64,000 nucleotides of DNA from positions 1-64,000 of the forward strand of contig NZ_JAFGZD010000005.1 in assembly GCF_017165765.1 (NCBI RefSeq), read 5' to 3'. The notes under the pieces were generated by a model, which did no database searches, was not told the origin of the DNA, and saw only the letters and a list, made by a program, of their open reading frames with translations. How positions within the stretch are numbered: position 1 is the first letter of the stretch; each line of letters opens with the position of its first letter. The position numbers were made by a program, and so were the translations under genes. Positions 55,688 through 63,352 of the stretch are shown in pieces. The stretch comes from Pseudomonas capsici (lineage in GTDB: Bacteria; Pseudomonadota; Gammaproteobacteria; Pseudomonadales; Pseudomonadaceae).

Positions 55688-55734
55688 TATTATTCTTGTC
55701 CCCATCAGTCAAGTTGGTCAGAGCATCAACCGCT

Positions 55735-55963
55735 TAAATGATGGGGTTGAGGGTAGTTGAGAGTGGGGGTGTTTGCTGCTGAGAGAACCGAGGGGATGGG
55801 GCGGGAGAAGGGGCCCTGTCCGCGAGCAACCGACGAAGCACCTCGGCAATAGACGTTTTGCCACAATTGTTCCGCCCTACAATCAAAGTGGTTCCAGCTT
55901 CAAGCCCAAGACGGACGTCTCGAAGCAGCCTGAATTCTGAATTACAACGCGCTCGATCTGCAT
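55735..55963 (-). pseudogene. Truncated, frameshifted remnant of an OLD/AAA-type ATPase gene
   Basis: From the ATG at 55963 the frame encodes MQIERVVIQN. After a one-base loss near 55933-55936 the next frame continues as FRLLRDVRLGLEAG followed by TTLIVGRNNCGKTSIAEVLRR, which has a perfect ABC/OLD-type Walker A (GRNNCGKTS). Restoring one T gives the normal N-terminus of overcoming-lysogenization-defect (OLD) type nucleases. The remainder is gone; the frame runs into unrelated DNA and stops at about 55735. So this is a decayed defence-type gene at the island's left edge. Family assignment rests on the N-terminus only. Confidence 0.7.
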
Positions 55964-55970
55964 GATCTCC

Positions 55971-56264
55971 CTACCGTGAAATCGTATGGCCACCAATGTA
56001 GATGTAAAGGCAGGGTAGCCAATACTGATTCAAAAATGCACTCTGACGTCTGACGATTGAAGTTCTATCGGCCCCAACCACACATACGGTTCTACCGGAA
56101 ATGACTAGGAAAACTCGCCATGGTACGTCCAAGCCCAGCCATTGATCTGGACAGCGGCAATAGAAGGACGCTGCTGGTTTTAGCGTCCGTAAGATCAACA
56201 TAATTTCTCGAAACGAGCTCAGCAACCACTCTGATCCTGATGGGCCTTCCAGGTTGAACTCCAT
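55971..56264 (-). CDS. Possible small protein divergent from the HNH gene
   Basis: A 97-residue frame (MEFNLEGPSGSEWLL to IYIGGHTIS) that ends only 8 bases before the ATPase remnant and starts 2 bases from the HNH gene. It has hydrophobic beta-like stretches (VPWRVFLVISGRTVCVVG). The plus strand of the same stretch is full of stops, which slightly favours coding. No family recognised and no ribosome site seen, so it may be chance or a gene fragment. Confidence 0.3.
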   Translation of the reverse strand: MEFNLEGPSGSEWLLSSFREIMLILRTLKPAASFYCRCPDQWLGLDVPWRVFLVISGRTVCVVGADRTSIVRRQSAFLNQYWLPCLYIYIGGHTISR

Positions 56265-56266
56265 AG

Positions 56267-57448
56267 ATGAATACCACACGTGACGATTTTCCAAAAAGAA
56301 CCAAGAGCGACCTGGCCCTACGGGCAAGCTATCAATGCTCCTTGTGCAAAGCGTCAACAGTAGGGCCCAGCGACGAAGCCTCAAATGCTGTAACGATGAT
56401 CGGCGTAGCTGCTCATATCGCTGCAGCTGCATCGGGCTCAGGCGCACGCCGCTATGACCACTCGATGAGTCCTGAGCAACGTGGATCAATAGATAATGGG
56501 ATTTGGCTGTGCGCCAGTTGTAGCGTTCTGATCGACAGGGATGAAGCCCGATTCTCAACAGAACATCTTCATGAGCTGAAGCGCAGCCACGAGGCCTCAA
56601 GACGCCTTCAGGGACAAGGTGATGTGAATCGGGACGACATCATCGCTATCGGCCCCAGTCTGATAGCGTTAGGGTCGGTACTACGATTCGGCCCAGACGG
56701 ATGCCGGTTTCGAATTTCTCACTTCCTACAAGGAAGCATCCGAGAGCTGTGGGCACTGAGCGTGGATTTTGGCAAATGGCCAGATGACAATCGGTACGTC
56801 CTTTCAAATGAACTGGGATATGGGGGGCTGCTTTCCCAACCGCCTGCAATTGAGCGAACTGAGTTTGGGCACGAGGTCACAGTCCAAATCCAAACTGTCA
56901 CAGATCGTCTCGATGCAATGAGCATCAAAACCATGTGCCGCGAGACTGGCAGGATACTAGATGGCCTGGAAGCGATAGAGTCACTATTTAGCAACGTTCT
57001 AGGTTTGGCTCATGGCGCTTGGTTTATGGACCTCCAGAGCGGTAGCTTCATCTCTGATTATCACCATAGGTATGCAGACTCCGCGTGGCTTAGCAGGCTC
57101 ATCATGATGGAGATCATCCGCCTCTCGTTTGTCCCACGAAAATCCAGAGCAGCTAACAAACAAATGGCACCGCTTGCCTGGGTCAAACGCGTCAATAGTG
57201 TTGACACTCCGATCTTTGAACTTACCGAGCAATATCTTTCCATTCATGTGGATGTGGAGCTTGAAGGAGCAGGTAACTGGTCGGGGACGCTGCCAGTATT
57301 TGTTTATACGCCGGAACAATTGCAGGAAGGTCGGGAGCAAGCGAAGAGAAACGCGCTCATGATTCGCCCTACTGTAAATCACGGCCTCGTACAGATCGTG
57401 TCTACTGAGGGAAAGGCATTTCAGACCGTTCCTCCACGCACGAATTGA
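56267..57448 (+). CDS. HNH-domain protein with large unassigned C-terminal region
   Basis: A 393-residue protein. The N-terminal 110 residues form an HNH/McrA-like nuclease: zinc cysteines C24 and C27 (YQCSLCKAS) and C82/C85 (WLCASCSVLID), with His50 in VAAHIAAA and Asn77 in SIDNGIWL as active-site candidates. The remaining 280 residues are not a family I can name. Residues about 225-300 (GRILDGLEAIESLF, then AHGAWFMDLQSG and LIMMEIIRLSFV) show a loose likeness to gp25/GpW-type phage baseplate proteins. It probably cuts DNA or RNA as a defence effector; the C-terminal part could be the sensor. It begins an apparent same-strand run with the DUF2971 and TIR genes. Confidence 0.7.
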   Translation: MNTTRDDFPKRTKSDLALRASYQCSLCKASTVGPSDEASNAVTMIGVAAHIAAAASGSGARRYDHSMSPEQRGSIDNGIWLCASCSVLIDRDEARFSTEHLHELKRSHEASRRLQGQGDVNRDDIIAIGPSLIALGSVLRFGPDGCRFRISHFLQGSIRELWALSVDFGKWPDDNRYVLSNELGYGGLLSQPPAIERTEFGHEVTVQIQTVTDRLDAMSIKTMCRETGRILDGLEAIESLFSNVLGLAHGAWFMDLQSGSFISDYHHRYADSAWLSRLIMMEIIRLSFVPRKSRAANKQMAPLAWVKRVNSVDTPIFELTEQYLSIHVDVELEGAGNWSGTLPVFVYTPEQLQEGREQAKRNALMIRPTVNHGLVQIVSTEGKAFQTVPPRTN

Positions 57449-57527
57449 TCACGGAAAAAGCCGTCCAAGCCCAGCCCTTGTGCTGACCGAGGTGTAGAAC
57501 GAGCAACGAACTGATAGGAACCCCGCA

Positions 57528-57761
57528 ATGCCTGATACCACCCGAAAGCAACGCGATGTCTATGCCGACGTGCGTGAGTCATTGGAAGAGGAAGGCTACA
57601 CCTTGGGCGACATGCTGGCCCAGGTGGATATCCGTGAAGCCCTGTCGTTGATAGCTGCTGAAGAGGAGCGGCTAACCGCTCTCGCTAGGATCTGGCCGTA
57701 TGGCTTGATGAGGCCGACGAAGAGGTTGAACTGGACGCCGACTACGCCTCGCACGGATGAT
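57528..57761 (+). pseudogene. Small helical protein gene with a probable one-base deletion
   Basis: The frame from 57528 gives an acidic helical start (QRDVYADVRESLEEEGYTL, then EEERLTALAR). At 57688-57691 a one-base loss appears: the natural continuation DLAVWLDEADEEVELDADY is in the next frame and ends at TGA 57759-57761, while the uninterrupted frame yields a basic, proline-rich tail ending at 57767. Restored length would be about 78 residues. Family not recognised; it may have been a small antitoxin-like or regulatory partner. AGGA precedes the ATG. Confidence 0.55.
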
Positions 57762-57783
57762 GACTAACAGAAAGGAAAGAGCG

Positions 57784-58536
57784 ATGCCCACGAACGAAAT
57801 GCTCAGAAGCACATGGATAGCTGCCGGCTACAAATCGGATATGGGCAGCGCGATTGCTGGCCGTCCACCAGCGGACGGCTCTAAGATCCGCCTGTATAAC
57901 CTTACCAGCGTCAAACACGCTATCAGCAACATCGAAAATCGCCGCATCAAGGTATCTCGCTTTGCGGATCTGAATGATCCCTTCGAGCTGCTTGCCGCGA
58001 ATTTCAAAGAACACAAAACTCGCCAGGTAGTAAGAAATTGGAAGGATAAAAACCATTCTCAAATGGGCTTACTGTGCTTCGCCGGAGACTGGTCAGAACC
58101 AGTGATGTGGAGCCATTACGCAAACAAGCACGAAGGTATTTGTTTAGGTTTTGACGTCTGCCGTAGCCAGATTCACAAAGTCAGCTACCAGGACAAACGC
58201 ATTCTCGCCGCGCTCAGCACAACTCCAGACCCAGAACAGTTGAGTGAGGAACTACAACAAAAGTTGTTATGCACCAAGTCTGCGGGATGGCGCTATGAGG
58301 AGGAATACCGTCAATTTGTGAGCTTGGATAGTGCACATGCTGACGGCCAGTTTCACTTCTGGCCTATTGGAAGCGATATTCAGTTGAGAGAGGTCATACT
58401 TGGCGCTCTGTGCGAGCAGCCCGTTGAGTCGGTAAGACAGAAGGTTGCACGGCATTTTCCTGATGCTGTTGTCTTCAAAGCCAGGCTAGCCTTTCAGTCC
58501 TTCAAGATTGTGCCCGACGCGCGTACGGTCACTTAA
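57784..58536 (+). CDS. DUF2971 family protein
   Basis: A 250-residue protein with the DUF2971 pattern: IRLYNLTSVKHAISNIENRRIKVSRFADLNDPFELL (about 35-70), MGLLCFAGDWSEPVMWSHYANKHEGICLGFD and GWRYEEEYRQFV. The domain is found widely in bacterial defence and phage-related loci and has no proven reaction. The ATG at 57784 is preceded by AAGGA; an upstream ATG at 57757 overlaps the previous frame. It sits between the HNH and TIR genes on the same strand. Confidence 0.8.
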   Translation: MPTNEMLRSTWIAAGYKSDMGSAIAGRPPADGSKIRLYNLTSVKHAISNIENRRIKVSRFADLNDPFELLAANFKEHKTRQVVRNWKDKNHSQMGLLCFAGDWSEPVMWSHYANKHEGICLGFDVCRSQIHKVSYQDKRILAALSTTPDPEQLSEELQQKLLCTKSAGWRYEEEYRQFVSLDSAHADGQFHFWPIGSDIQLREVILGALCEQPVESVRQKVARHFPDAVVFKARLAFQSFKIVPDARTVT

Positions 58537-58646
58537 CGCAATGATACGACCAGCAACGTTAAGGGCGATAAATCAGCTGTCCCCTTCCAGCTCCACGAAA
58601 AACGGAAACGTATCGTTACGCTCGCCACTTGCCTTAGAGATATCTC

Positions 58647-59438
58647 ATGAGTCAAAAAATATTCCTCAGTCACAATCATTTTGACAAGCCAATAGTTGAG
58701 CCGGTAGCACTCAGGCTCGCGGAGATCTTCGGGGAATCGGAGGTTTTTTATGATTCCTGGTCGATTCGTCCCGGTGACGGAATTATCGACCAAATGAACA
58801 AGGGGCTGGAGGCTCCTGAATACGTTTTCTTTTTCGTTTCAGCAAAGAGCCTTGGCAGTCAGATGGTCAAGCTTGAGTGGCAGAATGCGCTGCATGCTGC
58901 CACTCGGGGAAAGACCAGAATGATCCCAGTGAGAGTTGACGGCAGTGCAATGCCCGCAATGCTAACTCAAACCTTGTACATCGATATGTTCTCGCTTGGT
59001 CTTGAAGCGGCAATTGCTCAGATAGTTAGCGTTACCCAAGGGAGCGCATCGTTTACGCCTCAACATCAAGGATTTTCCAATCTTACGTTCTCGACGGTTA
59101 GCGAAGCGGACGGCTCCATAAATCTGAGCATACAGGCCTCTCATCTAATGGAACCTAACCCCAGCTTCCTTTTGGCCACAAGCAATACTGAGGACGAGAT
59201 CAGTTGGTACATGTCCAATGGCCAAGCGTTTTTTGGGGGCTTTAACAAGAACTTACTCACCGATTCAAATGGAAGCGATGCACATGCCATTTTGTTTCGC
59301 ACAATAGGCGGAACTATTACCCCAAGCCATCCGCTACGAATCAAGCTAGGCAAAAGGAAGGATGTACCGGTAGTCCTTTTGAGTGTTTTGCACGAATCTG
59401 CTGAAAATGAATGGAAGCCGATTCCATTCAAGGCATAA
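58647..59438 (+). CDS. TIR-domain protein with unassigned beta-rich C-terminus
   Basis: A 263-residue protein. Residues about 1-125 are a TIR domain: KIFLSHNHFDKPIVEPV, VFYDSWSIRPGDGI, YVFFFVSAKSLGSQMVKLEWQNAL and MIPVRVDG. Glu77 in KLEWQ is at the place of the catalytic glutamate of NAD-cleaving TIRs. Residues about 130-263 form a separate, strand-rich domain that I cannot assign. In bacteria such proteins deplete NAD or make signal molecules in defence. It lies 110 bases after the DUF2971 gene. The ribosome site is weak. Confidence 0.8.
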   Translation: MSQKIFLSHNHFDKPIVEPVALRLAEIFGESEVFYDSWSIRPGDGIIDQMNKGLEAPEYVFFFVSAKSLGSQMVKLEWQNALHAATRGKTRMIPVRVDGSAMPAMLTQTLYIDMFSLGLEAAIAQIVSVTQGSASFTPQHQGFSNLTFSTVSEADGSINLSIQASHLMEPNPSFLLATSNTEDEISWYMSNGQAFFGGFNKNLLTDSNGSDAHAILFRTIGGTITPSHPLRIKLGKRKDVPVVLLSVLHESAENEWKPIPFKA

Positions 59439-59485
59439 ACAAAATCAGCTCATGCCAGCAGGTATTTAGTGAGCAGGAAAAAGTC

Positions 59486-59852
59486 ATGAGGAAACCAAGC
59501 GTGAGTGATGAGCAGCTTTTAAACTGCCGTCACTGAAGAGTTAGAGAGAGGGTTCATCGTTCCAGGCCTCCGCGCCAAAGCGTTCGCTGAGGCAAATGGG
59601 GTAGAAACCCACGCACAAGCGCTTTATTTGAAATACCGCGTTGCTCAGCTTGTTCAGCAAGAGAGTGACGCTCGACGGAGTGAAATAGAGAAACAAGCGC
59701 TTCGCAAAGATCAGGAACGGGCGGCGGATTTAGCCGTACAAGCTGCAAAAGCAAAGGCCTAGGGGCTTACATCAGTTCATTTTATTCTGCTCGGGCTTCT
59801 CTGCTTGGTTTTCGCTCTGATCATTTGGAAGTTGTTAGGAAAGATTACATGA
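59486..59852 (+). pseudogene. Broken gene for a coiled-coil protein with C-terminal membrane helix
   Basis: The ATG at 59486 gives MRKPSVSDEQLL, then stops at TGA 59534-59536. The frame shifted by +1 at 59521-59523 is open: TAVTEELERGFIVPGLRAK, then a long charged helix (LVQQESDARRSEIEKQALRKDQER), to an amber codon at 59760-59762. The same frame then continues GLTSVHFILLGLLCLVFALI and ends at 59850-59852, a plain membrane helix. One extra A in the TTTTAAAC run and one in-frame TAG explain everything, so this looks like a decayed gene. The N-terminus resembles KfrA-type DNA-binding starts only loosely. Confidence 0.55.
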
Positions 59853-59903
59853 AAACCAGTTGTTGAGTGTAATGCGCAAGGGGTCAGGGAGGTCAGCTGA
59901 AAA

Positions 59904-60032
59904 ATGTCAAACGCGATGCAGCAAATAGACGGTCGGATCCATGCAATGACGTATGGGCACACCCTCGATTTTTCGCGAGAAGATGGAGGTGAAGTATGGA
60001 CATCAGTGATCAGAGGCAAAAGCAGACCGTGA
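59904..60032 (+). CDS. Possible 42-residue protein in the island
   Basis: A short frame (MSNAMQQIDGRIHAMTYG to VIRGKSRP) with GGGAGG about 11 bases before the ATG. It has no hydrophobic segment. No family recognised. It may be a genuine small gene or a fragment; support is only the ribosome site and the absence of other explanations in this gap. Confidence 0.3.
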   Translation: MSNAMQQIDGRIHAMTYGHTLDFSREDGGEVWTSVIRGKSRP

Positions 60033-60275
60033 CTGCCCTGTGGCTATATCCATAGCTCACAATCTTTCCTTTAGATTGATGAGGCGTTTGTCTTCACTGG
60101 CGTATAGGCAGCTCAGAGAAGCTGAACCAAACCCCCTCCTACGAAGTTACGCGGCGGCAAGCCAACTCATTCGCGAAATACATTCAAAGCCAACCCTGCA
60201 CAAACCTTCTAGACTTCCCATCCCCCATGCGCGATAACACTCTTCCATATCCCCTTGTTTGCCCATAAGCCTGCC
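60033..60275. other. Right flank of the island
   Basis: About 240 bases with no gene. A REP-like string (GCAAGCCAACTCATTCGCGA, 60158-60177) lies here, related to the element at 25169. No direct repeat or tRNA end marking an integration site was found. Confidence 0.4.
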
Positions 60276-61118
60276 ATGACTCAGAGCAACTGGATCAATC
60301 TTGCTCAGGACCGCGATACCGGTATCGAGACGCTGCATGCGCATTTCGAGGGGAATGCCCATGCCTATGATCCCCACTGGCATGACAGTTATCTGGTGGG
60401 TGTCACGGAGCAGGGGGTTCAGCAGTTTCATTGCCGGCAGCAACGTTATGCCAGTACGCCGGGTCAGGTGTTCATGCTGGAGCCGGGTGAGATTCATGAT
60501 GGGGATGCGCCCAGCGCCGATGGTTTCACGTATCGGATGCTGTACCTCGACCCGCACTGGATCGCCCGCGAATTGCCCTCGCTGTTTGAAGAGGCACCGG
60601 ATGGCTATCAACTGGGGTTCACCGATACGCTGACCAGCGATTCACGACTGACCAATGCCACCCTCTTTGCATTTTCCGCACTGCACGGGCAGGAAACCCG
60701 ATTGTTCCGGCAAAGCGCTCTCGATGGGTTGCTGGAGCGGCTGACCAGCAATCTGCGCTGGCGGCTTCGGCAGAGTCAGGACCCACGCCTGCCGCAGGTG
60801 GCCTTGCGCGCCCGCGACTATCTGCATGCTCACTTTCGACGCGACCTGGGCCTGGATGAACTGGCCCAGGTCTGCGGTGTGGATCGCTTTCGTCTGAGTC
60901 GCGCCTTCAAGTCGGCATTTGGCCTGCCACCGCATGCGTATCTGGTGCAACTGCGTCTGGCTCAGGCTCGCAGAATGCTGGCCGCAGGCGCATTGCCCGT
61001 TCAGGTCGCCAGCGACCTGGGTTTTGCCGATCAGAGTCATCTGGGACGCTGGTTTCTGCGTGCCAACGGCATGACCCCTTCGGCCTACCGCAACCGCTGC
61101 ACGGATCTTCCAGACTAA
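60276..61118 (+). CDS. AraC-family transcriptional regulator
   Basis: A 280-residue regulator with an N-terminal cupin-type ligand domain (about 15-95, HAYDPHWHDSYLVGVTEQGVQQF and QVFMLEPGEIHDGDA) and a C-terminal pair of helix-turn-helices (LGLDELAQVCGVDRFRLSRAFKSAFGL and LPVQVASDLGFADQSHLGRWF). AraC members of this layout often control a neighbouring exporter; the LysE-type gene follows 50 bases later on the same strand. The ATG at 60276 replaces a TTG-initiated longer frame. Confidence 0.9.
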   Translation: MTQSNWINLAQDRDTGIETLHAHFEGNAHAYDPHWHDSYLVGVTEQGVQQFHCRQQRYASTPGQVFMLEPGEIHDGDAPSADGFTYRMLYLDPHWIARELPSLFEEAPDGYQLGFTDTLTSDSRLTNATLFAFSALHGQETRLFRQSALDGLLERLTSNLRWRLRQSQDPRLPQVALRARDYLHAHFRRDLGLDELAQVCGVDRFRLSRAFKSAFGLPPHAYLVQLRLAQARRMLAAGALPVQVASDLGFADQSHLGRWFLRANGMTPSAYRNRCTDLPD

Positions 61119-61168
61119 AGCCCTGTGTCGGGCGAGCATGAGGGCATCCCGCTTCTGGAGTTGCGCTC

Positions 61169-61735
61169 ATGTTGTCCTTCCTGTTGTTTGCCTTCGTTGC
61201 TTCGATTACACCCGGCCCGACCAATATTCTGGTGCTGAGCAACAGTGCCCGGTACGGTCTGCGCGCCAGCCTGCCGATCATTTTCGGGGGCTGCATGGGG
61301 GCCGCAGTTCTGGTGTGGCTGGTGGGAACCGGTGTGGGGCGTTCTCTGATGCAGATACCGGGAGCCCATCAGGTGATGGCAACCGTCGGCGTACTCTGGC
61401 TGACCTGGCTGGCATGGAAGATTTTCAACAGCGCCAGCACCATCGAACAGGACGACAAGCAGAACCGGCTCGGCTTTATCGGCGCGGCAGGTTTGCAAGT
61501 GGTCAACCCCAAGACATGGATGATGGCGCTGGCGGTCGTCAGTGTCTTCAGTCAGGGCACGGTGGTCGATCTGGCGTTGGTGTTCTTCCTGGTATCGCTG
61601 CCGTGCATGGCCTGCTGGGCATTACTGGGCCGGGGATCGGCGCGCCTGCTCAAGTCCGGGCAGGCCATGCAGCGATTTAACCGTGGCATGGCGTTGTTGC
61701 TGCTGGTATCGGCCTGGGCAGGTTTCCTGCGCTGA
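61169..61735 (+). CDS. LysE/RhtB-family amino-acid exporter
   Basis: A 188-residue inner-membrane exporter with about five or six helices. The family opens with FAFVASITPGPTNILVLSNSARYG (the TPGP motif at about 14-17) and has VVNPKTWMMALAVVSVF in the middle. It probably exports an amino acid or a small metabolite and is likely regulated by the AraC protein upstream. Confidence 0.9.
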   Translation: MLSFLLFAFVASITPGPTNILVLSNSARYGLRASLPIIFGGCMGAAVLVWLVGTGVGRSLMQIPGAHQVMATVGVLWLTWLAWKIFNSASTIEQDDKQNRLGFIGAAGLQVVNPKTWMMALAVVSVFSQGTVVDLALVFFLVSLPCMACWALLGRGSARLLKSGQAMQRFNRGMALLLLVSAWAGFLR

Positions 61736-61737
61736 GG

Positions 61738-62133
61738 TCAGCCCTCACACCTCGCAACCGCCTCGATTTCGAGCAGATACCCATGATGCAAGACCGGCAC
61801 GGGCACCACGGCGCGGGCCGGGCGATGCTGGCCCAGGCAACGGGCGTAGAGTTGATCGAATGCGGGCCAGTGTTCGATGCCGACGATATAGACGGTGACC
61901 TTCAACAGGTCATCGACACCGCTGCCGGCCTTTTCAAGAATCGCCATCAGGTTGCTCAGGGCAATGGCGGCCTGAACCTCGAACGGTTCGTCGACACTGT
62001 GGCTGCCATCGGCGCGCACCGGTAACTGGCCGGACACCCACAGCAGGCCTTGATGACGCACGGCTTGTGAATAATGCCCGCCCGGTGCGGCGGCGTTCGG
62101 GGTATGGATCGGGACAATCGGTTTACCAGCCAT
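61738..62133 (-). CDS. RidA-family (enamine/imine deaminase-like) protein
   Basis: A 131-residue protein with the RidA pattern (IHTPNAAAPGGHYSQAVRH, GLLWVSGQLPV, SNLMAILEKAGSGVDDLLKVTVYI, ARAVVPVPVLHHGYLLEIEAVARCEG). The catalytic Arg in ARAVVPVP is kept. It overlaps the upstream aldolase-like gene by 11 bases, so the pair works together, probably clearing a reactive imine made by the PLP enzyme. Confidence 0.88.
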   Translation of the reverse strand: MAGKPIVPIHTPNAAAPGGHYSQAVRHQGLLWVSGQLPVRADGSHSVDEPFEVQAAIALSNLMAILEKAGSGVDDLLKVTVYIVGIEHWPAFDQLYARCLGQHRPARAVVPVPVLHHGYLLEIEAVARCEG

Positions 62134-63256
62134 GCAGGCGACTCCAGATTTGCGTTTCGCCATCGGCATCAAGGGCGTGGTAATGGGGAAACTGCGCACC
62201 CGTCGCGCAGGCGTGGTTCGGCAGGATGCGCAGGCGGCTGCCAATCGGGAAGAGGGCGGTCAGGTCGCCGCCTGCTGTTTGCAGGGTGACGATGCCGTGT
62301 TCCTGATTGGCGCTTTGCAACAGGGCACCGTCGATCCATTGACCGTCTTTCGTACATACCTGGCCATAGGCGAAATCCTGTTGCTGGCGTTGGGTGCCGC
62401 GATCGCGGCTCATGGCCATCCAGCCCGAATCGGTAATGATCCAGCCCTTCTCCAGTTGATGGCCAATCACCGTGGTCAGCACGCTCAAGGCCAGCTCATC
62501 GGCCTGACACACGCCCACGTTCTGCATCACCAGATCGAAGAACACATACACCCCGGCACGTACTTCGGTGACACCCTGCAGGTCGATAGCTGACAGCGCT
62601 GTGGGCGTCGAGCCGATGCTTACTTGCGGACACGGCAGACTCGCCGCCCGAATCCGCTCGGCAGCGGCGACGCATTGGTAACGCTCTTGCTCGGCCAGAC
62701 GTTGCAGGGCTTCGGCGGTGTTCAACTCATAGCTGGAGCCTGCGTGGGTCATGACGCCGACGAGCCGCATACCGCCCTCATGCAGCACCTGCGCAACCTC
62801 GATCAGCGCATCGTCGTCGTACTGGATTCCCGAGCGATGACCATCACAGTCGACCTCGATCCACACATTCAGCGCTTCACCCTGTTCCTGGCCAAAGGCG
62901 ACGATGGCCCGGGCACCGGCGACGCTGTCGGTGATGATGCTCAGCTCGCAGCCCTGACGTTTGAGCGCCAGGGCCTGTGGCAGCTTGCCGGGTGCCATGG
63001 CGACGGCGTAGAGAATGTCGCTGATCCCGGCTGCAAAGCAGTGCTCGGCTTCTTTCAGGGTCGACACCGTGACACCTCGGGCACCCGCCGCGATCTGCGC
63101 CTCGATAACCGGCAGGCATTTGCTGGTTTTGACATGCGGGCGCAGACGAACGCCAAGACCGTCCATGCGTTGCTGCATGCGCTGGATATTGCGCTGCATT
63201 CTGGCCACATCGATGATCGCGGCAGGTGTTTCAAGGCTGGAGAGGAAGTGGGGCAT
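62123..63256 (-). CDS. PLP-dependent D-threonine aldolase / D-serine dehydratase-like enzyme (DSD1 family)
   Basis: A 377-residue fold-type III enzyme with an N-terminal alanine-racemase-like barrel. The PLP lysine is in VRLRPHVKTSKCLPV (about 37-51); the C-terminal metal site is in RILPNHACATGAQFP, with His and Cys as in D-threonine aldolases and DSD1. It acts on a D-hydroxy-amino acid. Operon with the RidA gene, divergent from a LysR regulator. Confidence 0.88.
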   Translation of the reverse strand: MPHFLSSLETPAAIIDVARMQRNIQRMQQRMDGLGVRLRPHVKTSKCLPVIEAQIAAGARGVTVSTLKEAEHCFAAGISDILYAVAMAPGKLPQALALKRQGCELSIITDSVAGARAIVAFGQEQGEALNVWIEVDCDGHRSGIQYDDDALIEVAQVLHEGGMRLVGVMTHAGSSYELNTAEALQRLAEQERYQCVAAAERIRAASLPCPQVSIGSTPTALSAIDLQGVTEVRAGVYVFFDLVMQNVGVCQADELALSVLTTVIGHQLEKGWIITDSGWMAMSRDRGTQRQQQDFAYGQVCTKDGQWIDGALLQSANQEHGIVTLQTAGGDLTALFPIGSRLRILPNHACATGAQFPHYHALDADGETQIWSRLHGW

Positions 63257-63352
63257 GTTCGTTTCTCGAATAACGGCTGATGGTCCTCACTCTACTGATC
63301 GATCGTAAATCCATGGTTAAATCGAGTGTCATTTATGATTAAGTAAAATTGA

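Noticed and set aside
56265..56600. N-terminal extension of the small frame opposite the HNH gene
   Set aside because: It runs antisense to the HNH domain, whose motifs are certain.
59518..59524. Slippery heptamer T-TTA-AAC in the correct phase, suggesting programmed -1 frameshifting
   Set aside because: The -1 frame stops after six more codons (TAG at 59542). The long frame needs a +1 shift, so a simple insertion explains the data better.
55740..60250. Integration site repeats or tRNA fragment bounding the island
   Set aside because: I found no convincing direct repeat, tRNA 3' end or integrase; the boundaries are set only by composition and gene content.
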